Below, one piece after another: positions 35,772-44,816 of a stretch of 64,000 bases of DNA. The notes under the pieces were generated by a model that did not search any database, was not told the origin of the DNA, and saw nothing but the letters and a program-made list of their open reading frames with translations. Origin of the DNA: Paenibacillus dauci (GTDB lineage: Bacteria > Bacillota > Bacilli > Paenibacillales > Paenibacillaceae); assembly GCF_000971985.1 (NCBI RefSeq), contig NZ_LAQQ01000008.1, positions 62,001 through 126,000 on the forward strand. Direction: 5' to 3'. Numbering within the stretch: position 1 is the first letter of the stretch; each line of letters starts with the position of its first letter. The position numbers were made by a program, and so were the translations under genes.

Positions 35772-36092
35772 TCAGACAGCGATCCAGACCTGTCCACCTT
35801 CAAGCTTCACATCAAAGGTACGTACCTGACCTTCATCCGGTGCCTGTACCAGGCCATTTTCCAAATTAATCTGCCAGTCATACAGCGGATCATACAATAC
35901 ATGTCCCGATACGATTCCTTCGGCGATCGGACCGCCTTTGGGATGTGGATTGCGGTTTTCCAGCGCATATATCTGATTGTCCGACGTACGGAATACGGCG
36001 AGTTCGATTCCTTTCAATTCCAGTACCCGGCCGATCCGGCTCATGAATTCTTCTACCTGTCCGACAGGGTAAAATGTCTGTACACTGTTCAT
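35772..36092 (-). CDS. nirD: assimilatory/respiratory nitrite reductase small subunit NirD
   Basis: 106 residues from the ATG at 36092, which has AAAAGGAGAGATACAGC upstream. It has a Rieske-like fold (ALENRNPHPKGGPIAEGIVSG, then VLYDPLYDWQINLENG), but the Cys and His ligands of a 2Fe-2S Rieske centre are missing, as in the NirD branch. It partners NirB, encoded immediately upstream on the same strand (92-bp gap). Confidence 0.92.
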   Translation of the reverse strand: MNSVQTFYPVGQVEEFMSRIGRVLELKGIELAVFRTSDNQIYALENRNPHPKGGPIAEGIVSGHVLYDPLYDWQINLENGLVQAPDEGQVRTFDVKLEGGQVWIAV

Positions 36093-36184
36093 CGCTGTAT
36101 CTCTCCTTTTATATCTCTGTAATGATACCTCTGCATTTATAGTATGGTGCAAGCTTGAATGTTAGTTGGAACCAGATATCCGAC

Positions 36185-38608
36185 TTAGACTTCTACCTTT
36201 TTGCCAAACAGCGCAGTACGGGTTTCTTCGTCGTTCAGTACTTTTTGCCAAGGATCTTCTACCTGAGCGAGTGCCAGATTGACACGTTCTACCAGCTGTT
36301 GACGGTTGTTCTCATCTTCCAGGATAGCTGCTTTGATAGTATCCAGTCCCATGCGCTCCACCCATTCCGAAGTACGTTCCAGGTATTTACCTGTCTCCCG
36401 GTAGTATTGGATAATGGCGCCGCACAGATCGATCAGCTCCTGATCGGTTTTGACTTTGCAGAACGAATCAGCCAGACGAGCCTTGATCCCGCCGTTACCA
36501 CCGATGAAGATCTCCCAGCCGCCATCATTACCGACGATACCGATATCTTTGGTGCACGATTCTGCACAGTTACGCGGGCAGCCATTAACTGCCATTTTGA
36601 ATTTGGCAGGGAAGTCTAGACGTTCGAACCGTTGTTCCAGCGATGCGCCCATGCCCATCGAATCCTGGGTACCAAAGCGGCAGAACTGCGAGCCGACACA
36701 GGTTTTGACGGTACGCAGCGATTTGGCGTAAGCATAACCCGATGGCATATCAAGCTCTTCCCATACTTTTGGCAGATCTTCCTTCTCGACACCGATCAGG
36801 TCAATCCGCTGTCCGCCGGTCATTTTGACAGCTTTGACATTATATTTAACCGATACATCAGCGATTTTTTTGAGATCTTCCGGTGTAGTTACACCACCGT
36901 ACATCCGTGGTACCACGGTATAAGTTCCATCCTTTTGGATATTAGCGTTCATACGCTCATTTACAAAGCGGGACGATTTCTCATCCTGGTATTCTACCGG
37001 ATAGATCATGCCGAGGTAGTAGTTGATCGCAGGACGGCACTTCGAACATCCTTCTGGATTATGCCACTCCATCACGTTCATAACTTCTTTGACGGTTCTT
37101 AGCCCTTTTTCACGGATAGCTGCAACAACTTCATCACGACTGTGGGTAGTACATCCGCACATGCCCTGACTCGAAGCAACTGCTGCACCATCACCGAGTA
37201 CATACTGCAGAATCTGCTCAACTACCGGTTTACAACCACCACACGAACGGGTTGCTCCGGTGCAGGCTTTTATTTCTTCGACGCTGGTCAATCCTTTGTC
37301 CTGAATGGCACTGACGATATCCAGCTTGGTGACACCATTACATCCGCAGACGATTTCATCATTCGCCATGGTTTCAACCGAAGCTTTTTTCTTGCTGTGG
37401 CTGCATCCGCCAGTACCCATCAGTTCGGCGTACAGTTCGTCGGTCATTGGTGCACTTTCACGGATCAGCTTTTGCAGTTGAGCCGAGTCATTGATATCGC
37501 CGAACAATACAGCGCCGACAATGATATTGTCTTGTAAAATAATCTTTTTATAGGTTTTCTTCCAGTCATCACGTGCAGTGATCACGGATTGATGTTCATT
37601 TTCGATAAAGACGCCTGCCGAGAATACATCGACGCCCGAGATTTTCAGCTTGGTCGATACGGTCGAACCTTCATAAGGCTGGCATTCGCTGCCACAGATA
37701 TGCTTGGCAAGTACCATCCCTTGTTCAAACAGCGGTGCTACGAGACCATAACAGGTATCACGGTGCTGTACGCATTCGCCGACGGCATAGACATTGTCCA
37801 TCGATGTACGCAGATAGTCATCCACGAGGATACCACGCGCCGCTTCGATACCGCTGTTTTTTGCCACTTCGATATTCGGACGAATCCCTGCTGCCATGAC
37901 CACAAAATCAGCTTGCAGCGTCGAGCCATCCTTGAACAGCAGACGTTCTACACGTTCGCCGCCCTGCAGTTCAGCTGTCTGAGCACCCATACGGAACTTG
38001 ATTCCCTGGCTTTCGAGTTCTTTTTTGAGCATAGCTGCGGCTACGGAATCGAGCTGGCGTTCCATCAGATCATCCATCAGATGGACGACCGTTACATCCA
38101 TGCCCAGACTGACCAGACCTTTCGCTGCTTCCAGACCGAGCAGGCCACCACCGATAACTGCTGCGGTACGATAGTTTTTGGCTGCTTCCAGCATCTGATG
38201 ACAGTCCGCAATATCACGGAATCCGACAACACCCTGCTTTTCATGACCGGGAATAGGCAGGATCAGCGACTTGGAACCGGTAGCGATAATGACTTTGTCA
38301 TAAGGGATCTGCATGCCGTTATCGGTTACGACCATTTGTGTATCCGAATCGATAGCGGTCACTGTTACACCGGTATGCAGTGTAATCTGATTCTCTTCAT
38401 ACCATTCATGGCTGTTCAGTACGATATCATCAATCGTCTGGCTGCCTTCCAGTACATAAGAGAGCATGATCCGGTTATAGTTGGGATGCGGCTCACTACC
38501 GATGACCGTAATGTCGTAGGCACCGCCCAATTTGATAATCTGCTCCAGTGTTGCTACCCCTGCCATCCCGTTACCAATCAATACCAAGCGTTCGCGTGTT
38601 GTGTTCAT
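36185..38608 (-). CDS. nirB: NAD(P)H nitrite reductase large subunit NirB
   Basis: 807 residues from the ATG at 38608 (ACAGGAGGAATCCAT upstream; the frame open to 38782 is non-coding leader). FAD/NADH module at the N-terminus (LVLIGNGMAGVATLEQ, AAVIGGGLLGLEAAKGL), two BFD-like 2Fe-2S domains (CGCNGVTK..CGGCKP and CGCTTHSR..CSKCRP) and a sulfite/nitrite reductase domain whose four cysteines (TCVGSQFC and GCPRNCAESC region) hold the 4Fe-4S-siroheme. Reduces nitrite to ammonium. The Fnr-box promoter upstream indicates use under oxygen limitation. Confidence 0.95.
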   Translation of the reverse strand: MNTTRERLVLIGNGMAGVATLEQIIKLGGAYDITVIGSEPHPNYNRIMLSYVLEGSQTIDDIVLNSHEWYEENQITLHTGVTVTAIDSDTQMVVTDNGMQIPYDKVIIATGSKSLILPIPGHEKQGVVGFRDIADCHQMLEAAKNYRTAAVIGGGLLGLEAAKGLVSLGMDVTVVHLMDDLMERQLDSVAAAMLKKELESQGIKFRMGAQTAELQGGERVERLLFKDGSTLQADFVVMAAGIRPNIEVAKNSGIEAARGILVDDYLRTSMDNVYAVGECVQHRDTCYGLVAPLFEQGMVLAKHICGSECQPYEGSTVSTKLKISGVDVFSAGVFIENEHQSVITARDDWKKTYKKIILQDNIIVGAVLFGDINDSAQLQKLIRESAPMTDELYAELMGTGGCSHSKKKASVETMANDEIVCGCNGVTKLDIVSAIQDKGLTSVEEIKACTGATRSCGGCKPVVEQILQYVLGDGAAVASSQGMCGCTTHSRDEVVAAIREKGLRTVKEVMNVMEWHNPEGCSKCRPAINYYLGMIYPVEYQDEKSSRFVNERMNANIQKDGTYTVVPRMYGGVTTPEDLKKIADVSVKYNVKAVKMTGGQRIDLIGVEKEDLPKVWEELDMPSGYAYAKSLRTVKTCVGSQFCRFGTQDSMGMGASLEQRFERLDFPAKFKMAVNGCPRNCAESCTKDIGIVGNDGGWEIFIGGNGGIKARLADSFCKVKTDQELIDLCGAIIQYYRETGKYLERTSEWVERMGLDTIKAAILEDENNRQQLVERVNLALAQVEDPWQKVLNDEETRTALFGKKVEV

Positions 38609-38740
38609 ATGGATTCCTCCTGTGTTCTCTATTATCTCTTTATCTATCAGCATATCCGACGAATATGGATATTTATACCATATCATGTTACCAATTTCAC
38701 AATCTTTATTATTTAAAATTAGATGTTTTCTTATGTTCTC

Positions 38741-38746
38741 AGTATA
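38741..38746 (-). promoter_or_regulatory. -10 element of nirBD
   Basis: On the minus strand TATACT; a start point about 7 bp on (near 38734) would place the Fnr box centre at about -41.5. Confidence 0.6.
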
Positions 38747-38767
38747 CCTAGGATGCCTGGTTCCAGA

Positions 38768-38783
38768 TGTGACATAGATCACA
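38768..38783. promoter_or_regulatory. Fnr/Crp-family box at the nirBD promoter
   Basis: TGTGACATAGATCACA is a perfect TGTGA-N6-TCACA palindrome, the Fnr consensus of Bacillus relatives. It lies about 35 bp before the nirB -10 hexamer with no -35 consensus between, as expected for a class II activated promoter. Confidence 0.8.
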
Positions 38784-38924
38784 ATGATTCAAATTTAATG
38801 CAATTTTTTAGTATTTATTTGTTGATATATCGTGAGCTCAACCTGTACTCAAAACTATTTTCTGGAAAATCCAATAATTGGATATTGATTCTTTTTCAAT
38901 ATAGCTTACGCATTTTCATAAACG

Positions 38925-38940
38925 AGTGATTACAATCACA
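38925..38940. promoter_or_regulatory. second Fnr-like box, distal
   Basis: AGTGATTACAATCACA matches the TGTGA-N6-TCACA palindrome with one change. It lies about 157 bp upstream of the first box. The rest of 38784-39102 contains no gene. Confidence 0.5.
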
Positions 38941-38989
38941 CATAATCCAAAATTACTGTGACACCCCTACGCCCAAATCGCCGTAGCCA

Positions 38990-39029
38990 AAAGAAAAGCA
39001 CCCCTCCGATTGGAGAAGCGCCCTTTCTT
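38990..39029 (-). terminator. hairpin downstream of the keto acid decarboxylase gene
   Basis: Imperfect stem AAGAAA.GC.CCCTCC with GGAG.AGCGCCCTTTCTT; on the minus strand it leads into CTTTTCTTTTGG. A probable terminator. Confidence 0.55.
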
Positions 39030-39102
39030 AATAATATAATTCGCTGGATATAACTTTATACTATGCCGCCGCCAGCTTCTCAGCGGTTGAAAGATCTGCC
39101 GT

Positions 39103-40785
39103 TTACTGCTGTTTTTCTTGTTCCTGCATAAACTCACGGATTTTCTTCATATAATCCGGCGCATCCATGGGATCGCCTGCAATCAGCTCGATCAGGCAGA
39201 GACGATGCTGCTGTTCCTGTTCGGCTTGACGGATTGCTTCATCCAGCTCTCCATTTGTTGTGACACGGGCAGTATAGGCATCTCTGCCAAAGGTGCTGAT
39301 CAGTTGGGTGTAATTCCAGCCGGGAATTTCATTATACGTCTGCTTGGCTACTTCTTCTTTGACATTCAGGTATTTCTCGATCGTATATCCTCCATTGTTG
39401 AGGACGAAAATAATCGGCTTGCAGCCGTATTCCAGCATGGAGCTTAGCTCCTGCACAGTTAGCTGCATTGATCCTTCTCCTGTAAATAACAGCACCCGGC
39501 GATTCGGAGCTGCAATGCTTGCGCCAAATGTAGATGGCGTAGCGTATCCGATACTTTGCCAGCCGCCCTGTCCGATATACATCGCATTATGCGGCAGGCG
39601 CACCTGGGACATGCCATAGAATAGCGTACCTGTCTCGGTGATGACAATATCATCCTCCTGAATCAACTGCTGAAAACGTGGATAATAATAGCTTGTATTC
39701 AGCGGTTCCTCCAGCTGACCCTGCTGCTCGGTATAAGGGAATGACGTTTCCGGCACAGCTGACATGCTCATCCAGCCTAGTTCAATCAGCGCACTAATCA
39801 TATCTTCACCGCGGATATTCTGGTAAGCCGCTTCCCCGATCATCACTGACTGCGGCTGAATATTAATGACTTTATTCATATCGAGTTGAGCTGTAAAATT
39901 GGCGGTATTCGTATCTGACCAGATCAGTCCGAGCGCAATCACGGTATCGGCATTCTCTATCGTCTCTGTCACTTCCTGATTACCAAAGGCACCGCTATAC
40001 ATGCCGATATAACGGGCATGACTCTCGTCGAATCCGCTTTTGCCCATCATCGTGGAGGCAGCTGGAATATTGAGTGCTTCGGCAAGCTTACGGGCAGGCT
40101 CCTGCCACCGCTGACGTAGTACGGTGCTGTCAGATAGCAGTACTGCATTTTCCGAAGCTTCCAGCAGCTGGCGGGCATGATTAATCGCTGCCTGCAGAGA
40201 AGATTCGCTGGTCTGAAGCGGTTGCTGCTCGGCAGTATGCTGCAGCACCTGCTGAGTAACCAGATCGATCGCGACCATCAGGTAGACTGGTTTGCCGGTT
40301 GTTTTGGCAATGTGGATCGCCTGTGGAATCTCGAACATCGCATTCTCCGGGGTAAGAACCGTGGTATAGGCAGTGATCGACTCATATACCCGCCGGAACA
40401 CGTCATAGTCTCCATCAAGCAGTGTGTGGTGCATCAGCTTTTTGCCCTGTTGTGCCTGTGTTTTTGGTGTACCAACGATATGAATGATCGGTACATTCTC
40501 ACTGTAGGCACCTGCGATTGCATTACAGGCACTCATTTCACCTACTCCAAAAGTAGTAATCATCGCCGAGATTCCTTTGATCCGTGCATAACCGTCTGCC
40601 GCATAACCGGCATTCAGTTCATTGCGTGCCGGAACAAAGCCGATACCTTCGTATTTCTCCAATGTGTCGAGCAGCGTGAAATTATAATCTCCGGGTACGC
40701 CAAATATCTCCGTAATCCCCTCCTGCTGCAAGCTGTCCAGCAGATAATTACCCAGTGTTGTGCCCGTTTGTGTCAGTGTACTCAT
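39103..40785 (-). CDS. thiamine-diphosphate 2-keto acid decarboxylase (IpdC/KdcA/Pdc type)
   Basis: 560 residues, typical family length. Glu56 (ARNELNAGYAADGYAR) activates ThDP, and the His pair in KLMHHTLLDGDY (119-120) is the signature of pyruvate/indolepyruvate/branched-chain keto acid decarboxylases. The Mg-ThDP motif reads GEGSMQLT (residues 436-443) then NNGGYTIE, where most relatives have GDGS and NNDGYT. The product would be an aldehyde, with indole-3-acetaldehyde one possibility. AGAGGAGATCATA precedes the ATG. It is a single-gene unit. Confidence 0.88.
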   Translation of the reverse strand: MSTLTQTGTTLGNYLLDSLQQEGITEIFGVPGDYNFTLLDTLEKYEGIGFVPARNELNAGYAADGYARIKGISAMITTFGVGEMSACNAIAGAYSENVPIIHIVGTPKTQAQQGKKLMHHTLLDGDYDVFRRVYESITAYTTVLTPENAMFEIPQAIHIAKTTGKPVYLMVAIDLVTQQVLQHTAEQQPLQTSESSLQAAINHARQLLEASENAVLLSDSTVLRQRWQEPARKLAEALNIPAASTMMGKSGFDESHARYIGMYSGAFGNQEVTETIENADTVIALGLIWSDTNTANFTAQLDMNKVINIQPQSVMIGEAAYQNIRGEDMISALIELGWMSMSAVPETSFPYTEQQGQLEEPLNTSYYYPRFQQLIQEDDIVITETGTLFYGMSQVRLPHNAMYIGQGGWQSIGYATPSTFGASIAAPNRRVLLFTGEGSMQLTVQELSSMLEYGCKPIIFVLNNGGYTIEKYLNVKEEVAKQTYNEIPGWNYTQLISTFGRDAYTARVTTNGELDEAIRQAEQEQQHRLCLIELIAGDPMDAPDYMKKIREFMQEQEKQQ

Positions 40786-41126
40786 TATGATCTCCTCTCG
40801 TCTTCTCAGATTCCTCGTCCGTCATACAGATCGTAGCGACGGATGCATTCTTTATAGTATTACCCGTTTGCGGAATAATTATTGAAGAAAGGCAGATTGG
40901 AGTGAAATCGCAGATTGATAGTGGAGTAAAGTTGGGAGTCTGAATTATGGGTGAGGCTCTGGATAATGGTAGATGGACACGGCCGGATGATGGATGAGTC
41001 AAGCTATGTAGACAGGAAACTGATCCGGTCAACAATCGAAAAACGATGCATTGCCATAATGCAGGATTCAGTATATTCCTTTATAAAAACATAAAATATA
41101 AAGTGCAAATTAGTACATTAACAAAG
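40786..41126. other. intergenic region upstream of the decarboxylase
   Basis: No gene or regulatory site I can support. It separates the decarboxylase promoter from the repeat tract and TudS-like gene. Confidence 0.35.
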
Positions 41127-41159
41127 TAAAAAAGCAACTCTCGAAGAGCCGCTTTTTAC
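41127..41159 (-). terminator. weak hairpin downstream of the TudS-like gene
   Basis: AAAAAGC-ACTCTCGAAGAG-GCTTTTT on the plus strand, with small mismatches; T-rich on the minus side. Confidence 0.5.
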
Positions 41160-41176
41160 ATTAAAACTATACGTCG

Positions 41177-41254
41177 GGCTTTGGCTTTGGCTTTGGCTTT
41201 GGCTTTGGCTTTGGCTTTGGCTTTGGCTTTGGCTTTGGCTTTGGCTTTGGCTTT
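41177..41254. repeat. hexanucleotide microsatellite (GGCTTT)13
   Basis: Thirteen perfect tandem copies of GGCTTT. On the minus strand one frame reads Lys-Pro repeatedly, within an open frame 41355-41167 that begins inside the TudS-like gene in another phase; that frame has no ribosome site of its own. The tract is about 55 bp beyond the TudS-like stop. Confidence 0.95.
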
Positions 41255-41309
41255 GAAAGGGTAGCACTCACTATCTGTATTTCAACTTGCTTTTGTACAG
41301 AGTCAGCAT

Positions 41310-41792
41310 TTAGTCCATGCCGTCTTTCTGTTCTGCTGCCAGCAAAGCGGCACAAGTATGTTCGTCGACTACCTCGATACCGTTGCGCCGGAACAATGCA
41401 GCCGTCAATCCGGAACCCACGACTTTGTTTCCTGTAAATGTTCCGTCATACACCATCTGACTGCCACAGGAGGGGCTGTTTGCTTTGAGCACAGCGACGG
41501 TAATACCCGCCTGCCTCGCTTGTACAAGAGCTTGTTGTGCTCCCTGCTTGAATGCGTCTGTCACATCTTCACCCGATACTGTCATGACACGGGCATGTCC
41601 TGCCCATACATCCTCTGCTGTACCGCCGACAATCTCTGCTGGATCTCTTGGCGTACTCATGCCGCCCAGCACTTCCGGACAGAAAGCCACCGCTCGACCG
41701 GAAGTTACCATTTCGTCCAGTGGAATGATCCGATTGCTTCTACCATCGTAACGACAGGCGATTCCAGTTAGACAAGCACTAATTCCAATCAT
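41310..41792 (-). CDS. DUF523/TudS-like thiouracil desulfidase family protein
   Basis: 160 residues from the ATG at 41792 (AAAGGGAGGGGAACACC upstream). Conserved cysteines sit in SACLTGIACRYDG (Cys7, Cys13), FCPEVLGG and SPSCGSQ, with the family block STPRDPAEIVGG. DUF523 members include TudS, a 4Fe-4S enzyme that removes sulfur from thiouracil; this activity is inferred for the gene. Two genes away from YpsA on the same strand. Confidence 0.85.
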   Translation of the reverse strand: MIGISACLTGIACRYDGRSNRIIPLDEMVTSGRAVAFCPEVLGGMSTPRDPAEIVGGTAEDVWAGHARVMTVSGEDVTDAFKQGAQQALVQARQAGITVAVLKANSPSCGSQMVYDGTFTGNKVVGSGLTAALFRRNGIEVVDEHTCAALLAAEQKDGMD

Positions 41793-41891
41793 TGGTGTTC
41801 CCCTCCCTTTAAGACGATTATCAGATGAATACAGACCGTAAGCGGCTCTTTTATCATCTATTTTCTTCATCTAATAACGCTAAGTATACGA

Positions 41892-42494
41892 TCATATCTC
41901 CTCAAACGAATCTGTCACTTTCTCCTCGAAACTTTCTTCAAACTGCTCCTCCATACGCTGTTCATCCGCAATGGTCTGAATATCTTCCGAGCTGATGCTG
42001 ATATATAGGTAACCCTCTTCCTGCTGTCTTTTCAGTGCTTCTTCTTTGAAAAAACGCGGACTACCTTCACCGGCATCTTCATCGTAAACGAGCAAAATGC
42101 CATCTGTTTTACGAAACAGCAGTTCATCTCGCGCCTTGAACTGCCAGATGCCCTGATATGGCTGGTTGCTCACAATACCATGGAAATCAATACCTTTAAG
42201 TACCTCATTATAGTATTCTTTCTTGTCATCACTCCACCGCTCTTCCGCATTCGCAAAAGCAGACAGAATCGACACCCGCAGCTGCGGATACTGCTGCTTC
42301 AACTCGATCGCCACTTCACATGCCCAGAGATCGACACCGTACTGTCCGGGGGTAATCACCCACTCCAGTCCTTCTTCGATCAGCGGAATCAGCTTGCTGC
42401 GAATCGCCTGCTGGATATAGACAATGCCTTCATGCTTTTGTCCGAAAATATTCAGTTCATGCGCACGATAGCCAGTGACCATTAAGTTCTTCAT
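41892..42494 (-). CDS. ypsA: YpsA family SLOG-domain protein (DUF1273)
   Basis: 200 residues from the ATG at 42494 (GCGGAGGAACACAGCAT upstream). The opening MKNLMVTGYRAHELNIFG, then LEWVITPGQYGVDLWACE and FKARDELLFRKTDGILLVYD match B. subtilis YpsA, a SLOG-fold protein linked to division and stress in bacilli; its ligand is not established. Unlike B. subtilis YpsA, it ends in an acidic tail (EEQFEESFEEKVTDSFEE). Monocistronic by spacing. Confidence 0.88.
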   Translation of the reverse strand: MKNLMVTGYRAHELNIFGQKHEGIVYIQQAIRSKLIPLIEEGLEWVITPGQYGVDLWACEVAIELKQQYPQLRVSILSAFANAEERWSDDKKEYYNEVLKGIDFHGIVSNQPYQGIWQFKARDELLFRKTDGILLVYDEDAGEGSPRFFKEEALKRQQEEGYLYISISSEDIQTIADEQRMEEQFEESFEEKVTDSFEEI

Positions 42495-42559
42495 ATGCTG
42501 TGTTCCTCCGCTTCCGTCATTCTTCCGTACTATCATACCACAGGTAGATATAGACAAAA

Positions 42560-42595
42560 TAAAGAACCAGCTCAGTCATACTGAACTGGTTCTCA
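42560..42595. terminator. intrinsic terminator
   Basis: Stem AGAACCAG-CAG with CTG-CTGGTTCT between the 70-residue protein gene and ypsA; on the minus strand it is followed by TTATTTTG. Confidence 0.7.
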
Positions 42596-42619
42596 GGGAA
42601 GTTCTGCTAATGCAGAGAA

Positions 42620-42832
42620 TTAGGTTCCCATTTTTTTACGCTGATTGTTTACCTTTTTGGTCATCTGGCTTTTCATCTTCTGGCCGCCGCTTGCAGTCTG
42701 ACCACCCGGGCCTTTGCCCTGGTTGTTTTGTTTCTTCTGTGCCAGCAGTTTTTTGGCTGCTTCTGCCTGGCTCAGTTTCTTCGCCTCTACGGATTGCTCT
42801 CCGGATGGCTGGGATGGTTGTTCTGTAGTCAT
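42620..42832 (-). CDS. small basic, disordered protein
   Basis: 70 residues from MTTEQPSQP (ATG at 42832, GCTGAGGTGAGTACA upstream). Composition is K, Q, G and N rich (KKLLAQKKQNNQGKGPGG, QKMKSQMTKKVNNQRKK) with no fold expected. Such proteins occur in bacilli and may bind nucleic acid or be spore-related, but I have no direct evidence. Confidence 0.65.
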   Translation of the reverse strand: MTTEQPSQPSGEQSVEAKKLSQAEAAKKLLAQKKQNNQGKGPGGQTASGGQKMKSQMTKKVNNQRKKMGT

Positions 42833-43001
42833 TGTACTCACCTCAGCTAGATGATAACACACCGTGCGCAGCAACTCTACAGCTACTTTTGGTTAGTGGC
42901 TGTTATGGGAATAAAGCATTCCATCTTCAACCCGGAAAAAGCTGCGATAGCAGGAACGGATTGCTTTTGCGGCTGCTTATCTGTTTGCTTGTTCAGTGAC
43001 T

Positions 43002-43757
43002 TTATAAGGAGGACGGATTCAGCAGATATACCTGCTTGGTATCTGCATCGAATGCTGCCAATATAGCCCCTTGACCCGAGGGTGACATGAATCGGCTGCG
43101 TTCCGTACCGCCAACAATCATCTCTGGTCGCAGATGATAAGTGTGTTGGGTCTGATGGGAACGTTCGTTAATCAGTGGCTGTCCAAGTTCCTGTGCAGTC
43201 AGACGATCCATCAGCAAATGGTCGTTGGTGGGTGCCTGATTACCGGTCAACTCGGAGATTCGCCGTAGTTCACCGGTCCGCTGATAATGGGTCCGCGTAT
43301 ACAGATAGCTATAAATCCCCTCCGCATAACGGCGGGAATCAAACGTAGCGATACTATTCAGCGCAACCTGCACATTGGCTCCATAATCGGCAGCACTGAT
43401 ATGCTCATGCAAATAATATTCGCTGTTCCGGTTAAAGTCCTCCAGCAGCCAGCCATACACTTCGGAGACGTTGTGATACTCGCCAAAAGCTGCCGGATCG
43501 CCCAGATACCGATAACGTCCTTCATTATAATCAAATCCGTGAATCCCATCCTCTGCATACGGACGAGGCGATATGCAAGATAATCCCTCCGTGCCGAACA
43601 GATGGATGGTATACGCCTGCTGATCTTCCAGATACTCATGGGTAAATGACATCAACGGCAGAAAATAACAAGATAACGCCGGATTATCCAGCACCTGGGC
43701 AGGCTCGGGATACAGCTGCACTGCAGGACTGGTACTTGATGGATTCAGGGAAATCAT
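43002..43757 (-). CDS. protein of unknown function, 251 residues
   Basis: A soluble protein with no signal peptide or membrane segment. It is rich in aromatic residues, H and Y (for example FTHEYLEDQQAYTIHLFG, YHNVSEVYGWLLEDFNR, YSYLYTRTHYQR). ATAAGGAGTGGAACAATT supports the start. I recognise no domain. It is followed leftward by the small basic protein and preceded on the same strand by glucose dehydrogenase, with only 37 bp between, so the two may be co-transcribed. Confidence 0.7.
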   Translation of the reverse strand: MISLNPSSTSPAVQLYPEPAQVLDNPALSCYFLPLMSFTHEYLEDQQAYTIHLFGTEGLSCISPRPYAEDGIHGFDYNEGRYRYLGDPAAFGEYHNVSEVYGWLLEDFNRNSEYYLHEHISAADYGANVQVALNSIATFDSRRYAEGIYSYLYTRTHYQRTGELRRISELTGNQAPTNDHLLMDRLTAQELGQPLINERSHQTQHTYHLRPEMIVGGTERSRFMSPSGQGAILAAFDADTKQVYLLNPSSL

Positions 43758-43794
43758 AATTGTTCCACTCCTTATCCGCTACAGGTGTGTAGAC

Positions 43795-44760
<966 letters not shown>

Positions 44761-44816
44761 TCATTCAGCTATTATTATGGTATTGATATAGAGAACCGCA
44801 AATTGCAGACAATCAC

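Noticed and set aside
37589-38716. 375-codon plus-strand open frame opposite nirB
   Set aside because: Antisense to the intact NirB FAD domain; no motif or leader.
41177-41254. CRISPR-like or protein-repeat interpretation of the tandem tract
   Set aside because: The unit is only 6 bp with no spacers; it is a simple microsatellite.
41167-41355. Lys-Pro repeat frame as a gene
   Set aside because: It starts within the TudS-like gene in another phase with no ribosome site; kept only as a finding about the microsatellite.
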